Shown: positions 1 to 9,933, numbered from the stretch's first letter. The stretch: 64,000 nucleotides of DNA from JAJZVS01 sp963708095 (GCA_963708095.1 OY970182.1:2914001-2978000), one strand, 5' to 3'. The notes: generated from the letters alone by a model not told the origin. Translations and numbers: made by a program.

Positions 1-338
1 GCGTTCACCCGCCGGTAGCCGGCGAACTCGCCCCAGTCGAAGCGCGCGAGGCCCATCTGGTAGTGCAGCACCGGCCAAAGGGTGCCATTGGCGAAACCGC
101 GGTAGAATTCGTCGTAGTCGCGCTGCGACAGGTCGATGGTGCGCAGGGTGATCCGGCCGACGTCGCGGCCGGGATTGGGCAGGATCTCGGCGTCGTTGGA
201 GACCTGCCCGCTCCAGCCGAACCACACGCCGCCCTCGGCGCGCAGGGCGTCGAGCACGCCGACGGCGAGCCCGCCGGCAGCGGGCTCGCCCTCAGTGATC
301 GGCGCCACCCGGTTGGAGACGACGACCAGGCGCGACAT
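1..338 (-). CDS. otsA: Trehalose-6-phosphate synthase (partial, N-terminal part)
   Basis: This is the N-terminal 112 residues of a GT20 glucosyltransferase that joins UDP-glucose and glucose-6-phosphate to make trehalose-6-phosphate in the cytoplasm. The start MSRLVVVSNRVAP, the glycine-rich donor loop AAGGLAVG, the WFGWSG segment and the region ending WPVLHYQMGLARFDW match the OtsA N-terminus closely. The ATG at 338 is the natural start. The gene runs off the left edge, so the catalytic C-terminal half is not visible. Its usual partner otsB lies about 40 kb away at 40775-41509. The ABC exporter gene ends 30 bp upstream on the same strand, so the two may be co-transcribed. Confidence 0.95.
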   Translation of the reverse strand, partial: MSRLVVVSNRVAPITEGEPAAGGLAVGVLDALRAEGGVWFGWSGQVSNDAEILPNPGRDVGRITLRTIDLSQRDYDEFYRGFANGTLWPVLHYQMGLARFDWGEFAGYRRVN

Positions 339-368
339 CGCTTGCGGCCGCCGCTGGGGCGGGGCGGA

Positions 369-2174
369 TCAGGCCGCGGCCGGCACCGGGTCCATCTGCT
401 GCTTGCGCAGCAACTCGCGATAGGGGCCGGGGCGCTGGGCCAGGACCTCAGGCGCGCCTTCCTCGATGATGCGTCCGCCGTCCATCACGATGATGCGATC
501 GAAATGCGCCAGGGTGGACAGCCGATGGGCGATGGCGACGACGGTGCGCCCGCGCATCAGCTTCTCGAGCGCCGCCTGGATCGCGTGCTCGCTTTCCGAA
601 TCGAGCGCGCTGGTCGCCTCGTCGAGCAGCAGGATCGGCGCGTCCTTCAACAGCGCCCGCGCGATCGCGAGGCGCTGACGCTGCCCGCCGGACAGCTTCA
701 CGCCGCGATCGCCGACGACGGTGTCGAAGCCTTCCGGCAGCGCCTCGATGAAGTCGCGGCAGTGGGCGGAGGTGCAGGCGGCGAGCACCTGTTCGTGGGT
801 CGCATCGGGCCGGGCGTAGCGGATGTTCTCCAGCACCGTGCGGTGGAACAGGCTGATGTCCTGCGGCACCACCGCCATCGACTGGCGCAGGCTGTCCTGC
901 GTCACGGTGCGGATGTCCTGGCCGTCGAACAGGATGCGTCCGCCGTCGACGTCGTGGAAGCGCTGCAGCAGCGCGAGCACGGTCGATTTGCCGGCGCCCG
1001 AGGTGCCGACCAGACCGACCCGCTCGCCGGGACGGATGGTGAGGTCGAAACCGCGCAGCACGGCGTTCCGGCCGGGGTAGGAGAAACGCACGTCCTCGAA
1101 CGCGACCGCGCCCTCGCCCGGCACGATCGGCCTGGCATCGGCCCGGTCCGGCAGGTCGTGCGGGGTCAGCACGGCGCCGATCGCTTCTTCCAGCCGCGCC
1201 ACGTCCTGCGTGAGCGCGACCAGCGCCACCGCGAGGTCGCGGGTCGCGCTCAGGATGGTCATCGCCAGGGTGGTGAGCAGCACGATGTCGCCCACGGTCG
1301 CCTCGTGGCGCTGCCACATCACGATGCCGTAGGCGACCACGCCGGCGGTCAGCACGGCGGTCAGCACGGCATGCAGCAGCCGTAGCCGTTCCAGGTAGAA
1401 CAGGCTGGCGCGGCGGGCGTTCATTTCCTCGTCGATGCGCGCGCCGAGGCGGCGGCGTTCGCGCAGGGTGGCGCCGAATGCGCGGACCACGTTCATGTTA
1501 CCGACGATATCGACGAGTTCGCCATCGACCGCGGCCGCGCGCGTGGCGTAGGCGCGGTGCAGCGGCGTGCCGCCGCGGGCGAGGCGGTAGATGAGCGCGC
1601 CGAGGCCGAGCGCCAGCGCGACCAGAACCGCGGCGAGCCCGGGGTTCACCGACCCGATGAAGCCGATCGAGAACAGCACGGCGATGATCGGCGGCAGGAC
1701 GTTCCAGGCACCGGTGTTGGAAACCGTGAAGGCGGCGGCTGCCGTAGCCGAGATGCGCCCGGCCAGGGTGCCCGGCAGCCGGTCGGCGAACCAGGCCGGG
1801 GAATGGCCGGAGAGGTGGGCGAACAGATCGCGGCGGATGTCGCCGGTGACGGCGACAAAGCTCCTGGCCGCGGTGAAGCCGCCGACCCGCCAGAGCAGGT
1901 TGTCGGCCGCGATGAAGCCGACCAGAATCAGGAACGCGCCCCACACATTGCCACCGGCATCTGGGCCCGCGGCCACCACGTCGATCAGGTGCTTGAGCCC
2001 GTACTGGGTCGAGACGCTGGCGCCCACGGCGGCCAGCACGGAGGCGAAGATGATGGCATGGCCGAGCGCGTGGCGGCGGGCGTAGTGCGCCAGGAAACCG
2101 AGCGGACGCGACCGCAGCGCGCCGAGGGCGGCATCGGGGGGGGCGGGGGGCGTGAACTTGTGCACGGAACCCAT
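369..2174 (-). CDS. ABC exporter, fused membrane and ATPase domains (MsbA-like)
   Basis: A half-transporter of about 601 residues: an N-terminal six-helix membrane domain followed by a nucleotide-binding domain. Visible ATPase motifs are Walker A GTSGAGKST, the signature LSGGQRQR, Walker B ILLLDEATSALD and the switch histidine in AIAHRLST. It should act as a homodimer in the inner membrane exporting a lipid, glycan or drug; the substrate cannot be read from sequence. I use ATG 2174 (MGSVHKF), because residues upstream of it look non-coding; an in-frame ATG at 2249 is possible. It is divergent from the GT4 gene at 2396 and lies just upstream of otsA, so a role in exporting a sugar-containing product is conceivable but only an inference. 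Confidence 0.9.
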   Translation of the reverse strand: MGSVHKFTPPAPPDAALGALRSRPLGFLAHYARRHALGHAIIFASVLAAVGASVSTQYGLKHLIDVVAAGPDAGGNVWGAFLILVGFIAADNLLWRVGGFTAARSFVAVTGDIRRDLFAHLSGHSPAWFADRLPGTLAGRISATAAAAFTVSNTGAWNVLPPIIAVLFSIGFIGSVNPGLAAVLVALALGLGALIYRLARGGTPLHRAYATRAAAVDGELVDIVGNMNVVRAFGATLRERRRLGARIDEEMNARRASLFYLERLRLLHAVLTAVLTAGVVAYGIVMWQRHEATVGDIVLLTTLAMTILSATRDLAVALVALTQDVARLEEAIGAVLTPHDLPDRADARPIVPGEGAVAFEDVRFSYPGRNAVLRGFDLTIRPGERVGLVGTSGAGKSTVLALLQRFHDVDGGRILFDGQDIRTVTQDSLRQSMAVVPQDISLFHRTVLENIRYARPDATHEQVLAACTSAHCRDFIEALPEGFDTVVGDRGVKLSGGQRQRLAIARALLKDAPILLLDEATSALDSESEHAIQAALEKLMRGRTVVAIAHRLSTLAHFDRIIVMDGGRIIEEGAPEVLAQRPGPYRELLRKQQMDPVPAAA

Positions 2175-2395
2175 CGGGATAGGCACCTTCCAACCGGCAA
2201 GGGGACGACGGTGCGTATCTGGAGGGCAATCGCAGCAATCGTGAGGCAAAGCTGCCGGAATCTCGCCACATTCGATTTCTATATCGGATCGGTGACAAGT
2301 GGCGGCGGCAGGTGAAGTCGAACGTGAATACTGGACAGTATCCGCTGCTGCAGGCCAAGTAATCCACGGGCCAAGTAAAAAAGGGGTCTCCGTCT

Positions 2396-3454
2396 ATGCG
2401 TATCGCTCAGATCGCGCCGCTGTTCGAGGCGGTGCCGCCGAAGCTGTACGGTGGCACCGAACGGGTCGTCTATTCGCTCACCGAAGAACTCGTGGCCATG
2501 GGGCACGACGTGACCCTGTTCGCCAGCGGGGATTCCGTCACCTCCGCGACCCTGGCGCCGATGCGCGACCAAGCCATCCGGCTCGATCCCGCCGTCAAGG
2601 ACTGGATCGCCTACTACATGCGGATGATGGAGCTCGTCTATCGCCGCGCCGACGAGTTCGACGTGTTGCACTTCCACACCGACTACTTCCCGCTGTCGTT
2701 GTTCGCCCGCCAGCTCACGCCGTTCCTGACCACCTTGCACGGCCGGCTCGACCTGCCGGAGTTCAAGGAGGTCTACGAGACGTTCCCGAATGCGCCGTTC
2801 GTCTCCATCTCCGACCACCAGCGCCGGCCAATCCCGAATCTGAACTGGGTCCGCACGGTACTGCACGGCATGCCGGCCCGGCTACTGACGCCGCAACCGG
2901 TGGAGCAGCGCTACTTCGCCTTCCTCGGCCGCATCTCGCCGGAGAAGGGCGCCGACAAGGCGATCCGCATCGCCGCCGCCGCCGGCGTCAAGCTGAAGAT
3001 GGCCGCCAAGGTCGATAACGCCGACCGGGCCTATTACGAACGCGAGATAGCCCCGCTGATCGCCGCCAGCCCGCACGTGGAATTCATTGGCGAAATCAAC
3101 GACGCGCAGAAGCCCGACTTCCTCTCCGGCGCGCACGCGCTGCTGTTCCCGATCGACTGGCCGGAGCCCTTCGGCCTGGTGATGATCGAATCGATGGCGT
3201 GCGGCACGCCGGTGATCGCGTTCAACCGCGGGTCGGTGCCGGAAGTGATCGACCATGGCGTGACCGGCTTCATCGTCCCGGACGAGGCTGCCGCCATCGC
3301 CGCGATCGGCAGCATCGACAAGCTCGACCGCCGCGCCGTGCGCGCCACGTTCGACCGCCGCTTCACCGCCCGCCGCATGGCCGAGGACTACCTCGACGTC
3401 TATGAGGAACTGATCGTCGGCCGCCGTCCGCTGCTGCGCGCCGTCGGCGACTGA
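2396..3454 (+). CDS. Glycosyltransferase family 4 protein
   Basis: A 352-residue retaining GT-B glycosyltransferase. The N-terminal domain begins MRIAQIAPLFEAVPPK and has the acceptor-side loop YGGTERVV; the C-terminal donor domain contains FLGRISPEKGAD and the nucleotide-sugar motif EPFGLVMIESMACGTPVIAF with the two glutamates of the EX7E element. The family transfers a sugar from an NDP-sugar to a glycan, lipid or small molecule in the cytoplasm. An AGGGG element about 9 bp upstream supports the ATG. It is a single-gene unit divergent from the ABC exporter and followed by a strong hairpin. Donor and acceptor cannot be assigned. Confidence 0.9.
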   Translation: MRIAQIAPLFEAVPPKLYGGTERVVYSLTEELVAMGHDVTLFASGDSVTSATLAPMRDQAIRLDPAVKDWIAYYMRMMELVYRRADEFDVLHFHTDYFPLSLFARQLTPFLTTLHGRLDLPEFKEVYETFPNAPFVSISDHQRRPIPNLNWVRTVLHGMPARLLTPQPVEQRYFAFLGRISPEKGADKAIRIAAAAGVKLKMAAKVDNADRAYYEREIAPLIAASPHVEFIGEINDAQKPDFLSGAHALLFPIDWPEPFGLVMIESMACGTPVIAFNRGSVPEVIDHGVTGFIVPDEAAAIAAIGSIDKLDRRAVRATFDRRFTARRMAEDYLDVYEELIVGRRPLLRAVGD

Positions 3455-3468
3455 TCTGGGAAGACTCG

Positions 3469-3505
3469 CGACGCCCCTTCTCCCGCGCCGGGAGAAGGGG
3501 CGTCG
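3469..3505. terminator. Perfect 17-bp stem-loop after the GT4 gene
   Basis: Arms 3469-3485 and 3489-3505 are perfectly complementary (CGACGCCCCTTCTCCCG) around a CGC loop. It begins 15 bp after the GT4 stop codon. There is no U-run, so it is either a Rho-aided terminator or a copy of a dispersed C-rich palindromic repeat; related hairpins occur at 13501 and 58228. Confidence 0.6.
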
Positions 3506-3699
3506 ACGCCCTACCGGTGCGCTCTCCGGCAATAGGCCCCACCACTGCGCTGTGTCCAACGACGTGACGCGGATATGCGCTTCTGCGGGCAGCCGCAGCC
3601 CTTGCAACGGCGCCACGATTACCACGGCGCCGACCGCGACCCTGCGCAGGTGCAGCCCGGCAGGCCAGGCCTCCGGAGTGCGACGCGGTGGCCCCGAGC

Positions 3700-4491
<792 letters not shown>

Positions 4492-4494
4492 CCG

Positions 4495-5856
4495 CTACGC
4501 CGCCATCCGGGCGGCGTCGGCGATCACGGCGCAGAGCGTATCGACGACCTCGGCTACCAGGGCGTCGTCCTCGGCTTCTGCCATCACCCGGACCAGCGGC
4601 TCGGTGCCGCTTTCGCGGATCAGCAGGCGACCGGTACTGCCCAGCCGCGCCTCCGCCGCGGCGATCGCCGCCTGCACGGGGCGGGCATCCAGCGGCGAGG
4701 CGTCGGCGAAGCGGACGTTGCGCAGCACCTGTGGCAAAGGGGCGAAGACGCGGCCGACTTCGCTCGCCGGACGCCCCCGCTCGACCAGCACCGCGAGCAC
4801 CTGCAGCGCGGCCACGAGGCCATCGCCGGTGGTGGCGTAGTCGGACAGAATCATGTGGCCGGATTGCTCGCCGCCGACGTTCATCCCGTCGGCCCGCATG
4901 CGTTCGGCGACGTAGCGATCGCCGACCTGGGTACGGTACAGGCGCAAGTCGGCGCCGGCGAGGAAGCGCTCGAGCCCCAGATTGGACATCACGGTGGCGA
5001 CGATCCCGCCGCCACGCAGCCGGCCGGTGCGGGCCCAGGAGCGGGCGATCAGCGCCAGGATCTGGTCGCCGTCGATCAATTCCCCCTGTTCGTCGGCCAG
5101 CAGCACCCGGTCCGCGTCGCCGTCGAGCGCGATGCCGAGGTCGGCGCCATGTTCGGCCACCTGCGCGCAGAGATAGCCCGGCACCGTGGAGCCGCAGCCC
5201 TGATTGATGTTGAACCCGTCGGGGCTGACGCCGACGGGGATCACGGTGGCGCCAAGTTCCCACAGCACGGTGGGGGCGACCCGGTAGGCCGCGCCGTGTG
5301 CGCAGTCGACGACGATTTTCAGGTCGTCGAGCCGCAGGCCGCGCGGGAAGGTGGCCTTGGCGGCCTCGATATAGCGGCCGGCGGCGTCGTCCAGCCGGGC
5401 GGCGCGGCCAAGTGCGCGCGGGGCGGCGAGGCGGGCGGACACGTCGGCGGCCATCAGCGCCTCGATCTCGCGTTCCGTCGCGTCGGACAGTTTGCAGCCG
5501 TCGGGGTCGAACAGCTTGATGCCGTTGTCCTCGAACGGGTTGTGGGAGGCCGACAGCATCACCCCGAGGTCTGCGCGCAGGCTGCGCGTCAGCATGGCAA
5601 TCGCCGGGGTCGGCAGCGGGCCGACGAGGGTCACGTCCATCCCGGCGCCGATGAAGCCGGCAGTGAGCGCGGGTTCCAGCATGTAGCCCGAGAGCCTGGT
5701 GTCCTTGCCGATCACCACCCGGTGGCGATGTGGCCCGCGGGTGAACAGGAGCCCGGCGGCCTGGCCGAGGCGGAGCGCGGTTTCCGCGGTCATCGGATCG
5801 ATATTGGCGGTACCGCGGATACCGTCGGTGCCGAACAGGCGGCGGGGGGGGATCAT
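4495..5856 (-). CDS. glmM: Phosphoglucosamine mutase
   Basis: A 453-residue alpha-D-phosphohexomutase that converts glucosamine-6-phosphate to glucosamine-1-phosphate for UDP-GlcNAc, hence for peptidoglycan and lipid A. It shows the start RRLFGTDGIRG, the phosphoserine loop SASHNPFEDNGIKLF at 102-116, the Mg-binding loop DGDADRVL and the C-terminal phosphate-binding RESGTEPLVRVM. Full length. In many alphaproteobacteria glmM directly follows folP; here about 3.2 kb containing a PEP-CTERM gene and a regulator separate folP from glmM. It precedes thiD with a 3-bp gap. Confidence 0.96.
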   Translation of the reverse strand: MIPPRRLFGTDGIRGTANIDPMTAETALRLGQAAGLLFTRGPHRHRVVIGKDTRLSGYMLEPALTAGFIGAGMDVTLVGPLPTPAIAMLTRSLRADLGVMLSASHNPFEDNGIKLFDPDGCKLSDATEREIEALMAADVSARLAAPRALGRAARLDDAAGRYIEAAKATFPRGLRLDDLKIVVDCAHGAAYRVAPTVLWELGATVIPVGVSPDGFNINQGCGSTVPGYLCAQVAEHGADLGIALDGDADRVLLADEQGELIDGDQILALIARSWARTGRLRGGGIVATVMSNLGLERFLAGADLRLYRTQVGDRYVAERMRADGMNVGGEQSGHMILSDYATTGDGLVAALQVLAVLVERGRPASEVGRVFAPLPQVLRNVRFADASPLDARPVQAAIAAAEARLGSTGRLLIRESGTEPLVRVMAEAEDDALVAEVVDTLCAVIADAARMAA

Positions 5857-6202
5857 GCGTTCGTCCTCGGGGCGACAGGAGGTCGGCGGGTCGGCCGCGG
5901 CCCATGACGGTTTAGCGGCGCGAGGCCGATCAGGGAAGCGGTGAGACGTCTGGTGGCCCCTTTACCTTTGGCGGCTTCTGGTACCCCGGGGGCCAGCCTG
6001 ACTGCATAACCCGACCAATCTTAGTCCGACACGACCTTCCCTCTCTACGATTGCCAAGTATGCGAACATGGTACGTGTGTTGACAAGCATACGACGGTTA
6101 CGTCGGTTTCTTGTCCGCAATGTCGTTCCGCATCGGTAATTCCCGCCTGGTTGCCCGTCGTTGGTGGATCGTCATCCATCCGGGCAACGTTGCAGGGAGA
6201 GC
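5857..6202. promoter_or_regulatory. Divergent intergenic region with 5' UTR hairpin before the PEP-CTERM gene
   Basis: About 346 bp separate the glmM start from the PEP-CTERM start. A TTGACA hexamer lies at 6080-6085 but no good -10 follows at 17 bp. A two-part hairpin covers 6150-6188: outer arms GTTGCCCG (6150-6157) and CGGGCAAC (6181-6188), inner stem around 6163-6180. It ends 5 bp before the AGGGAGA ribosome-binding site, so it could modulate translation. I found no sigma-54 type -24/-12 element here. Confidence 0.4.
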
Positions 6203-6934
6203 ATGATGACGAGATCGTTGGCGACAAGCAACCGGAAGGGACGTCGAGGGTTTGCCGCCCCGCAGGGGCTGATCCTGGCTGCGGCAGTTGCAGCGTGTGG
6301 GCTGGGGGCGGTACCGGCGGCGCACGCGTTGCCGGTCGCCATCATGCTGACCGAGAGCGGCTATACCAGCCAGACGTTTCCCGGTGCAGGTGGCAGCGCC
6401 TGTACCTGCGTCGCAGGGCCGCCGCCCAGCAGCACGGTCACGTTCGGGACGTTCACCGTTCAGGCGTCGGGGACGGGAAGCCCGATTGTCCCGACACCGG
6501 AGTTCCTGAGCAACAGCATCAACGTCTCGAGCGCGGCTGCCGGCACGCTCTTCATCTTGGCCACGGAGACCGGAATCACGTCGCCGCTCGGCGCCAACCT
6601 CGGATTTCTGAGCTCCTTCACGACCAATGAGGTCGACCCAGGCCTGACGGTGACAGAGACGACGTACGTCGATCCGGGCGATGCCGCCTTTGCCACAACC
6701 GACATGCTCGACAGCGCCACCTTCAGCGGCATCGGAACGGATGTACTGACAAACGTTGCCACTTTGCCATCGACTTATTCGGAGACCGAGGTCTTCGAGA
6801 TCACGGCGACCCGCGCCGGCAGCACCAACGACACGATTGAGATCGACCCCGTACCGGAGCCAGGGAGCTTCACCATCCTCGGCGTCGGGCTTCTGGGCCT
6901 ACTGGGGTTCCGGGGTCGGTATTCGCGTACGTAA
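6203..6934 (+). CDS. PEP-CTERM domain protein (exosortase substrate)
   Basis: A 243-residue exported protein. An N-terminal signal segment (LILAAAVAACGLGAVPAAHA) is followed by a Thr/Ser/Gly-rich domain without recognised catalytic residues. The C-terminus is a textbook PEP-CTERM sorting signal: VPEPGS, a hydrophobic helix and a basic tail FRGRYSRT, residues 217-243. Such proteins are cut and anchored or secreted by exosortase, usually linked to exopolysaccharide; no exosortase is in the window. ATG 6203 (or 6206) is chosen for the AGGGAGA box. The next gene on the strand is an enhancer-binding-protein-like regulator. Two cysteines (CTC) lie near residue 68. Confidence 0.85.
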   Translation: MMTRSLATSNRKGRRGFAAPQGLILAAAVAACGLGAVPAAHALPVAIMLTESGYTSQTFPGAGGSACTCVAGPPPSSTVTFGTFTVQASGTGSPIVPTPEFLSNSINVSSAAAGTLFILATETGITSPLGANLGFLSSFTTNEVDPGLTVTETTYVDPGDAAFATTDMLDSATFSGIGTDVLTNVATLPSTYSETEVFEITATRAGSTNDTIEIDPVPEPGSFTILGVGLLGLLGFRGRYSRT

Positions 6935-6970
6935 ACCCCCTTCCCTCCCGCCCCGCCTTGCCCACCATAC

Positions 6971-6997
6971 GAGGCGGCTTCGGCCGCCTCTTTTTTT
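6971..6997 (+). terminator. Rho-independent terminator of the PEP-CTERM gene
   Basis: Perfect 8-bp GC stem GAGGCGGC / GCCGCCTC with a TTCG tetraloop, immediately followed by seven T residues. It lies 37 bp after the stop codon and is the cleanest intrinsic terminator in the window. Confidence 0.93.
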
Positions 6998-7920
6998 CGC
7001 TCTGATTGCCAGATCGCAGCACAATTTAGACTGACGGTCCCTCTCCGGGCCTCGATGGGGCGCGGCTATGCCCGGAGCCGGGCGGTCTGTCCTATTTTTG
7101 CGACTGCGATCAGCCTGTGACGTCTCTTCCGTGCCGTATCATTATGGCCCTACGTCGCCGAATACCCCAGGCCCGCGCGATAATCGGCGCGGCCCTCCGC
7201 GGGCGCCATCGAATGGGTTCGGCTTGGCCGCGGGGCGGGAGAGAAATAAAAAAATAGACGCCGGGCGATCGCGGCTCGGCCCCGTTGCCTTTGTCACCGT
7301 TCCCCCTGCGCCATGACCCGGGAGAGCCGTGCTGGTCCTATGTCTGGCACGCCAGGTGATCGCACGATGACGCTTCCTTCCGGTCAAATGTTAATCAACG
7401 TAAAACGTACACATACATTTACAGGCGCTTCGTCGTTTTTTTCCGATCAATCCTTCGTTTACGGCGTAGCACCGTATCGAAGCCCCGTAAGCCGCTCATA
7501 GCCTACGGACTAGCCACCGCAGGTTGCAGTGCAAAACGAGTTCCACGGGCGCACGGGTATGGAGTCCTGCGGAATGCTGACATGGTCACGTATGCTGCAG
7601 CGCCGAAAGGCCAGGACGAGCCGAGTGGTCTCCGGTTTCTTCCCGCAGACCGACGCATTTTCCGGCCGGCGCGGGGTGGGCTCGCCGATCTCCGCTTCGT
7701 TCGCCGAGAAGCAGAACGTGCCGAGCAGGGCCGCGCGCCACCTCCGGGAGATGACCAGCGAACAACGGCGAACCGGCCGGAATCGCCATGACCGGCCCAG
7801 CGGCGCGCCGAGAAGTGACTTGACATTATCCACCTTATTAGACGATTGGTTGCGAGCTTCGCCTGGGGAAGTCCTTCGCAGCCGAGAACTGTCCCGTTCT
7901 ATGGAACGCGAGGAGAGCCC
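6998..7920. other. Long intergenic region without a convincing gene
   Basis: About 920 bp. Several short open frames exist on both strands, but none has a plausible ribosome-binding site, the window's codon bias or a recognisable motif. The stretch around 7385-7460 is markedly AT-richer than its surroundings and contains T-runs. A TTGACA hexamer at 7820-7825 could belong to the promoter of the downstream regulator. The region may hold remnants of older genes or regulatory DNA. Confidence 0.5.
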
Positions 7921-8997
7921 ATGTTGACGATCGCGCGCTCACCCGATCCCGTCGCTGTCACTCAGGTGCCCCAACCTACCCACCCGCCAAAGACCACACT
8001 CCCGTCAGACGTGCCGCCAGCCGTGATCGCGGAAAGCCAGGCCATGCGGGCCGTGCTCGAGAAAGCCAGGCAGTTCGCGGCGACCGACCTTCCCGTCCTG
8101 ATCACCGGTGAAATCGGTACCGGGAAGTCGATGCTGGCGCGCTTCATCCACGATCGGTCCCGTCGCCGGGGCTCGGCTTTTGTCTCCAAGCATTGCGGGA
8201 CCATCCCGGCGTCACTGACCGATCTCGAACTGTTCGGCCATGGTCGCACGTTGGTGCCCGGTGCCGGGCTCAAGCGCGGCTTGGTCGAGCGTGCCCATGG
8301 CGGCACGATCTTCCTCGATGAAGTCAGCGAACTTCCAGCCTCGTCCCAGACAGGCCTGCTGCATCTGCTGCACACGCGGGAGATCGTGCGCGTTGGCGAG
8401 CGGGTGCCGATCCAGGTGGACGTCCGGCTGATTACCGGCATCACTCTGTCGGAATCGGAACGACCTGTTTCCGCGTCATTGCGCCCCGATCTCTATTATC
8501 GACTGAGCGTGCTGCGTCTGCATCTGCCACCGCTACGACAGCGGATCGAGGATATCGGGCCGCTCGCGCAGCTTTTCCTGGATCAGGTCGGCAGCCGCCT
8601 GCAGGGACGCCGCTACGCCTTCAGCCCCGATGCGATCGCCCGTCTGAGAGACCATCCCTGGCCGGGGAACGTGCGCGAACTGATCGGGGTCGTTCAACGC
8701 GCGGCGATACGTTCCCGTGGGGAACAGATCGGCCCGGCGGAGATCGATATCGAAGAGCCGGCCCCGGTCGCTCCGGCAGCACCAGCCACGGACAACCCCA
8801 CGCGGCCCCCGCCTGGATCAAGCGGGGAGCTGAGCCTGATGCTCGAGGCCCTGGAGCGGACCCGGTTCAACATCACCCGCGCGGCATCGGAACTGAAGGT
8901 GTCCCGGGTGACGTTCTATCGCATGTTGAAGCGCAACAAAGTGGAGCTGCGGCAGGATTGGGTGCTGGGCCATCCGACGAAGGAGGATGATACCTAG
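7921..8997 (+). CDS. Orphan enhancer-binding-protein-like AAA+ regulator lacking GAFTGA
   Basis: 358 residues, with no receiver or other sensory domain. The AAA+ domain shows Walker A GEIGTGKS (63-70), Walker B TIFLDE (129-134), the arginine-rich RPDLYYRLSVLRLHLPPLR segment and the WPGNVREL motif; a Fis-type helix-turn-helix fills 307-340 (NITRAASELKVSRVTFYRML). The loop that contacts sigma-54, normally GAFTGA, is replaced by RTLVPGA at about 109-115. Family members lacking this loop, such as TyrR, generally do not activate sigma-54. I chose ATG 7921 for its GAGGAGAG box; an upstream frame from 7846 looks non-coding. It is probably the regulator of the neighbouring PEP-CTERM gene, which is inference from position only. 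Confidence 0.85.
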   Translation: MLTIARSPDPVAVTQVPQPTHPPKTTLPSDVPPAVIAESQAMRAVLEKARQFAATDLPVLITGEIGTGKSMLARFIHDRSRRRGSAFVSKHCGTIPASLTDLELFGHGRTLVPGAGLKRGLVERAHGGTIFLDEVSELPASSQTGLLHLLHTREIVRVGERVPIQVDVRLITGITLSESERPVSASLRPDLYYRLSVLRLHLPPLRQRIEDIGPLAQLFLDQVGSRLQGRRYAFSPDAIARLRDHPWPGNVRELIGVVQRAAIRSRGEQIGPAEIDIEEPAPVAPAAPATDNPTRPPPGSSGELSLMLEALERTRFNITRAASELKVSRVTFYRMLKRNKVELRQDWVLGHPTKEDDT

Positions 8998-9039
8998 CCG
9001 ACGGACTGCCGCTCTTCGGCAGATGGCGGCGTCCAGTCA

Positions 9040-9929
9040 TCAGCCCGCGAGCATGCTTGGCCGACGATGTTCGTCCAGCACGCGCCACACGCGCACGGCC
9101 TCTACCGTTGAGCGGACATCGTGCACCCGCAGGATGTCCGCCCCGCGGGAGAGCGCGAACAGCCCGGCGGCCAACGACCCGGCCAGTCGGTTGCGCGGCT
9201 CGGCGACGCCGGAGAGCCGGCCGATGAAGCCCTTGCGGGAAACACCGACCAGCAGCGGGTAGCCGAGCGCGGCAAGCTCGGGCAGGCGGCGCAGGAGCTC
9301 GATCGAGTGGGCGGGTTGCTTGGCGAAGCCGATGCCGGGATCGAGGCAGATGGCGTCCCGGGCGATGCCGGCGGCCTCGGCAGCAGCGATCCGGGCGGCA
9401 AGTTCGACAGCGACGTCGGCGGCGATGTCGCCGTAGGCGGCCTGCGCCATCATGGTGGCCGGCGTGCCGCGCATGTGCATGAGCACCACCGGCACGTGGC
9501 GGGCGGCGAGCAGCGGGGCGGCGGCAGGATCATGCGCCAGGGCGGAGACGTCGTTGACGATCGCCGCGCCGGCGTCCAGCGCGGCTTCCATGGTGGCGGC
9601 GTTGCGCGTGTCGATGGAGACGCGGACCCCGGCCTCGGCGAGGGCGCGGATGACCGGGATCGTGCGACGGATTTCCTCGGCGGGATCGATCGGGGGCGCG
9701 CCGGGGCGGGTGGATTCGCCGCCGACATCGACGATGTCGGCCCCGGCGACGGCCAGCGCGCGGCCTGCGGCGATGGCGCCGGCGAGATCGGCATAGGCGC
9801 CGCCGTCGCTGAAGCTGTCCGGGGTGACGTTGAGGATGCCCATGACGCGCGGGCGGTCCAACGCGAGCCCGGCCCAGACGGGAGACGTCATGGCGATCGG
9901 CGTTGCGCCGCCGTGGAGGAGCCCCGCAT

Positions 9930-9933
<4 letters not shown>
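9040..9933 (-). CDS. folP: Dihydropteroate synthase
   Basis: A 297-residue TIM-barrel enzyme joining p-aminobenzoate to hydroxymethyl-dihydropterin pyrophosphate in folate synthesis. It has the two family signatures: GILNVTPDSFSDGG and VDVGGESTRPGA, plus the loops SIDTRN, NDVSAL, DPGIGFAK, GVSRKGFIG and RVHDVRST. The GTG at 9933 overlaps the ftsH stop, which suits translational coupling; an ATG at 9891 (MTSPVWAG) is a possible alternative because residues 1-14 are not conserved-looking. It is the last gene of the pal-cpoB-tilS-ftsH-folP run. Confidence 0.95.

Noticed and set aside
5857..6202. A sigma-54 promoter for the PEP-CTERM gene
   Set aside because: No GG-N10-GC pair with the TGGCAC/TTGC pattern was found in this region.
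7510..7833. Overlapping 107-codon minus-strand frames and a 132-codon plus-strand frame upstream of the regulator
   Set aside because: No start signals, no recognisable motif and no codon bias; none is better than the others.
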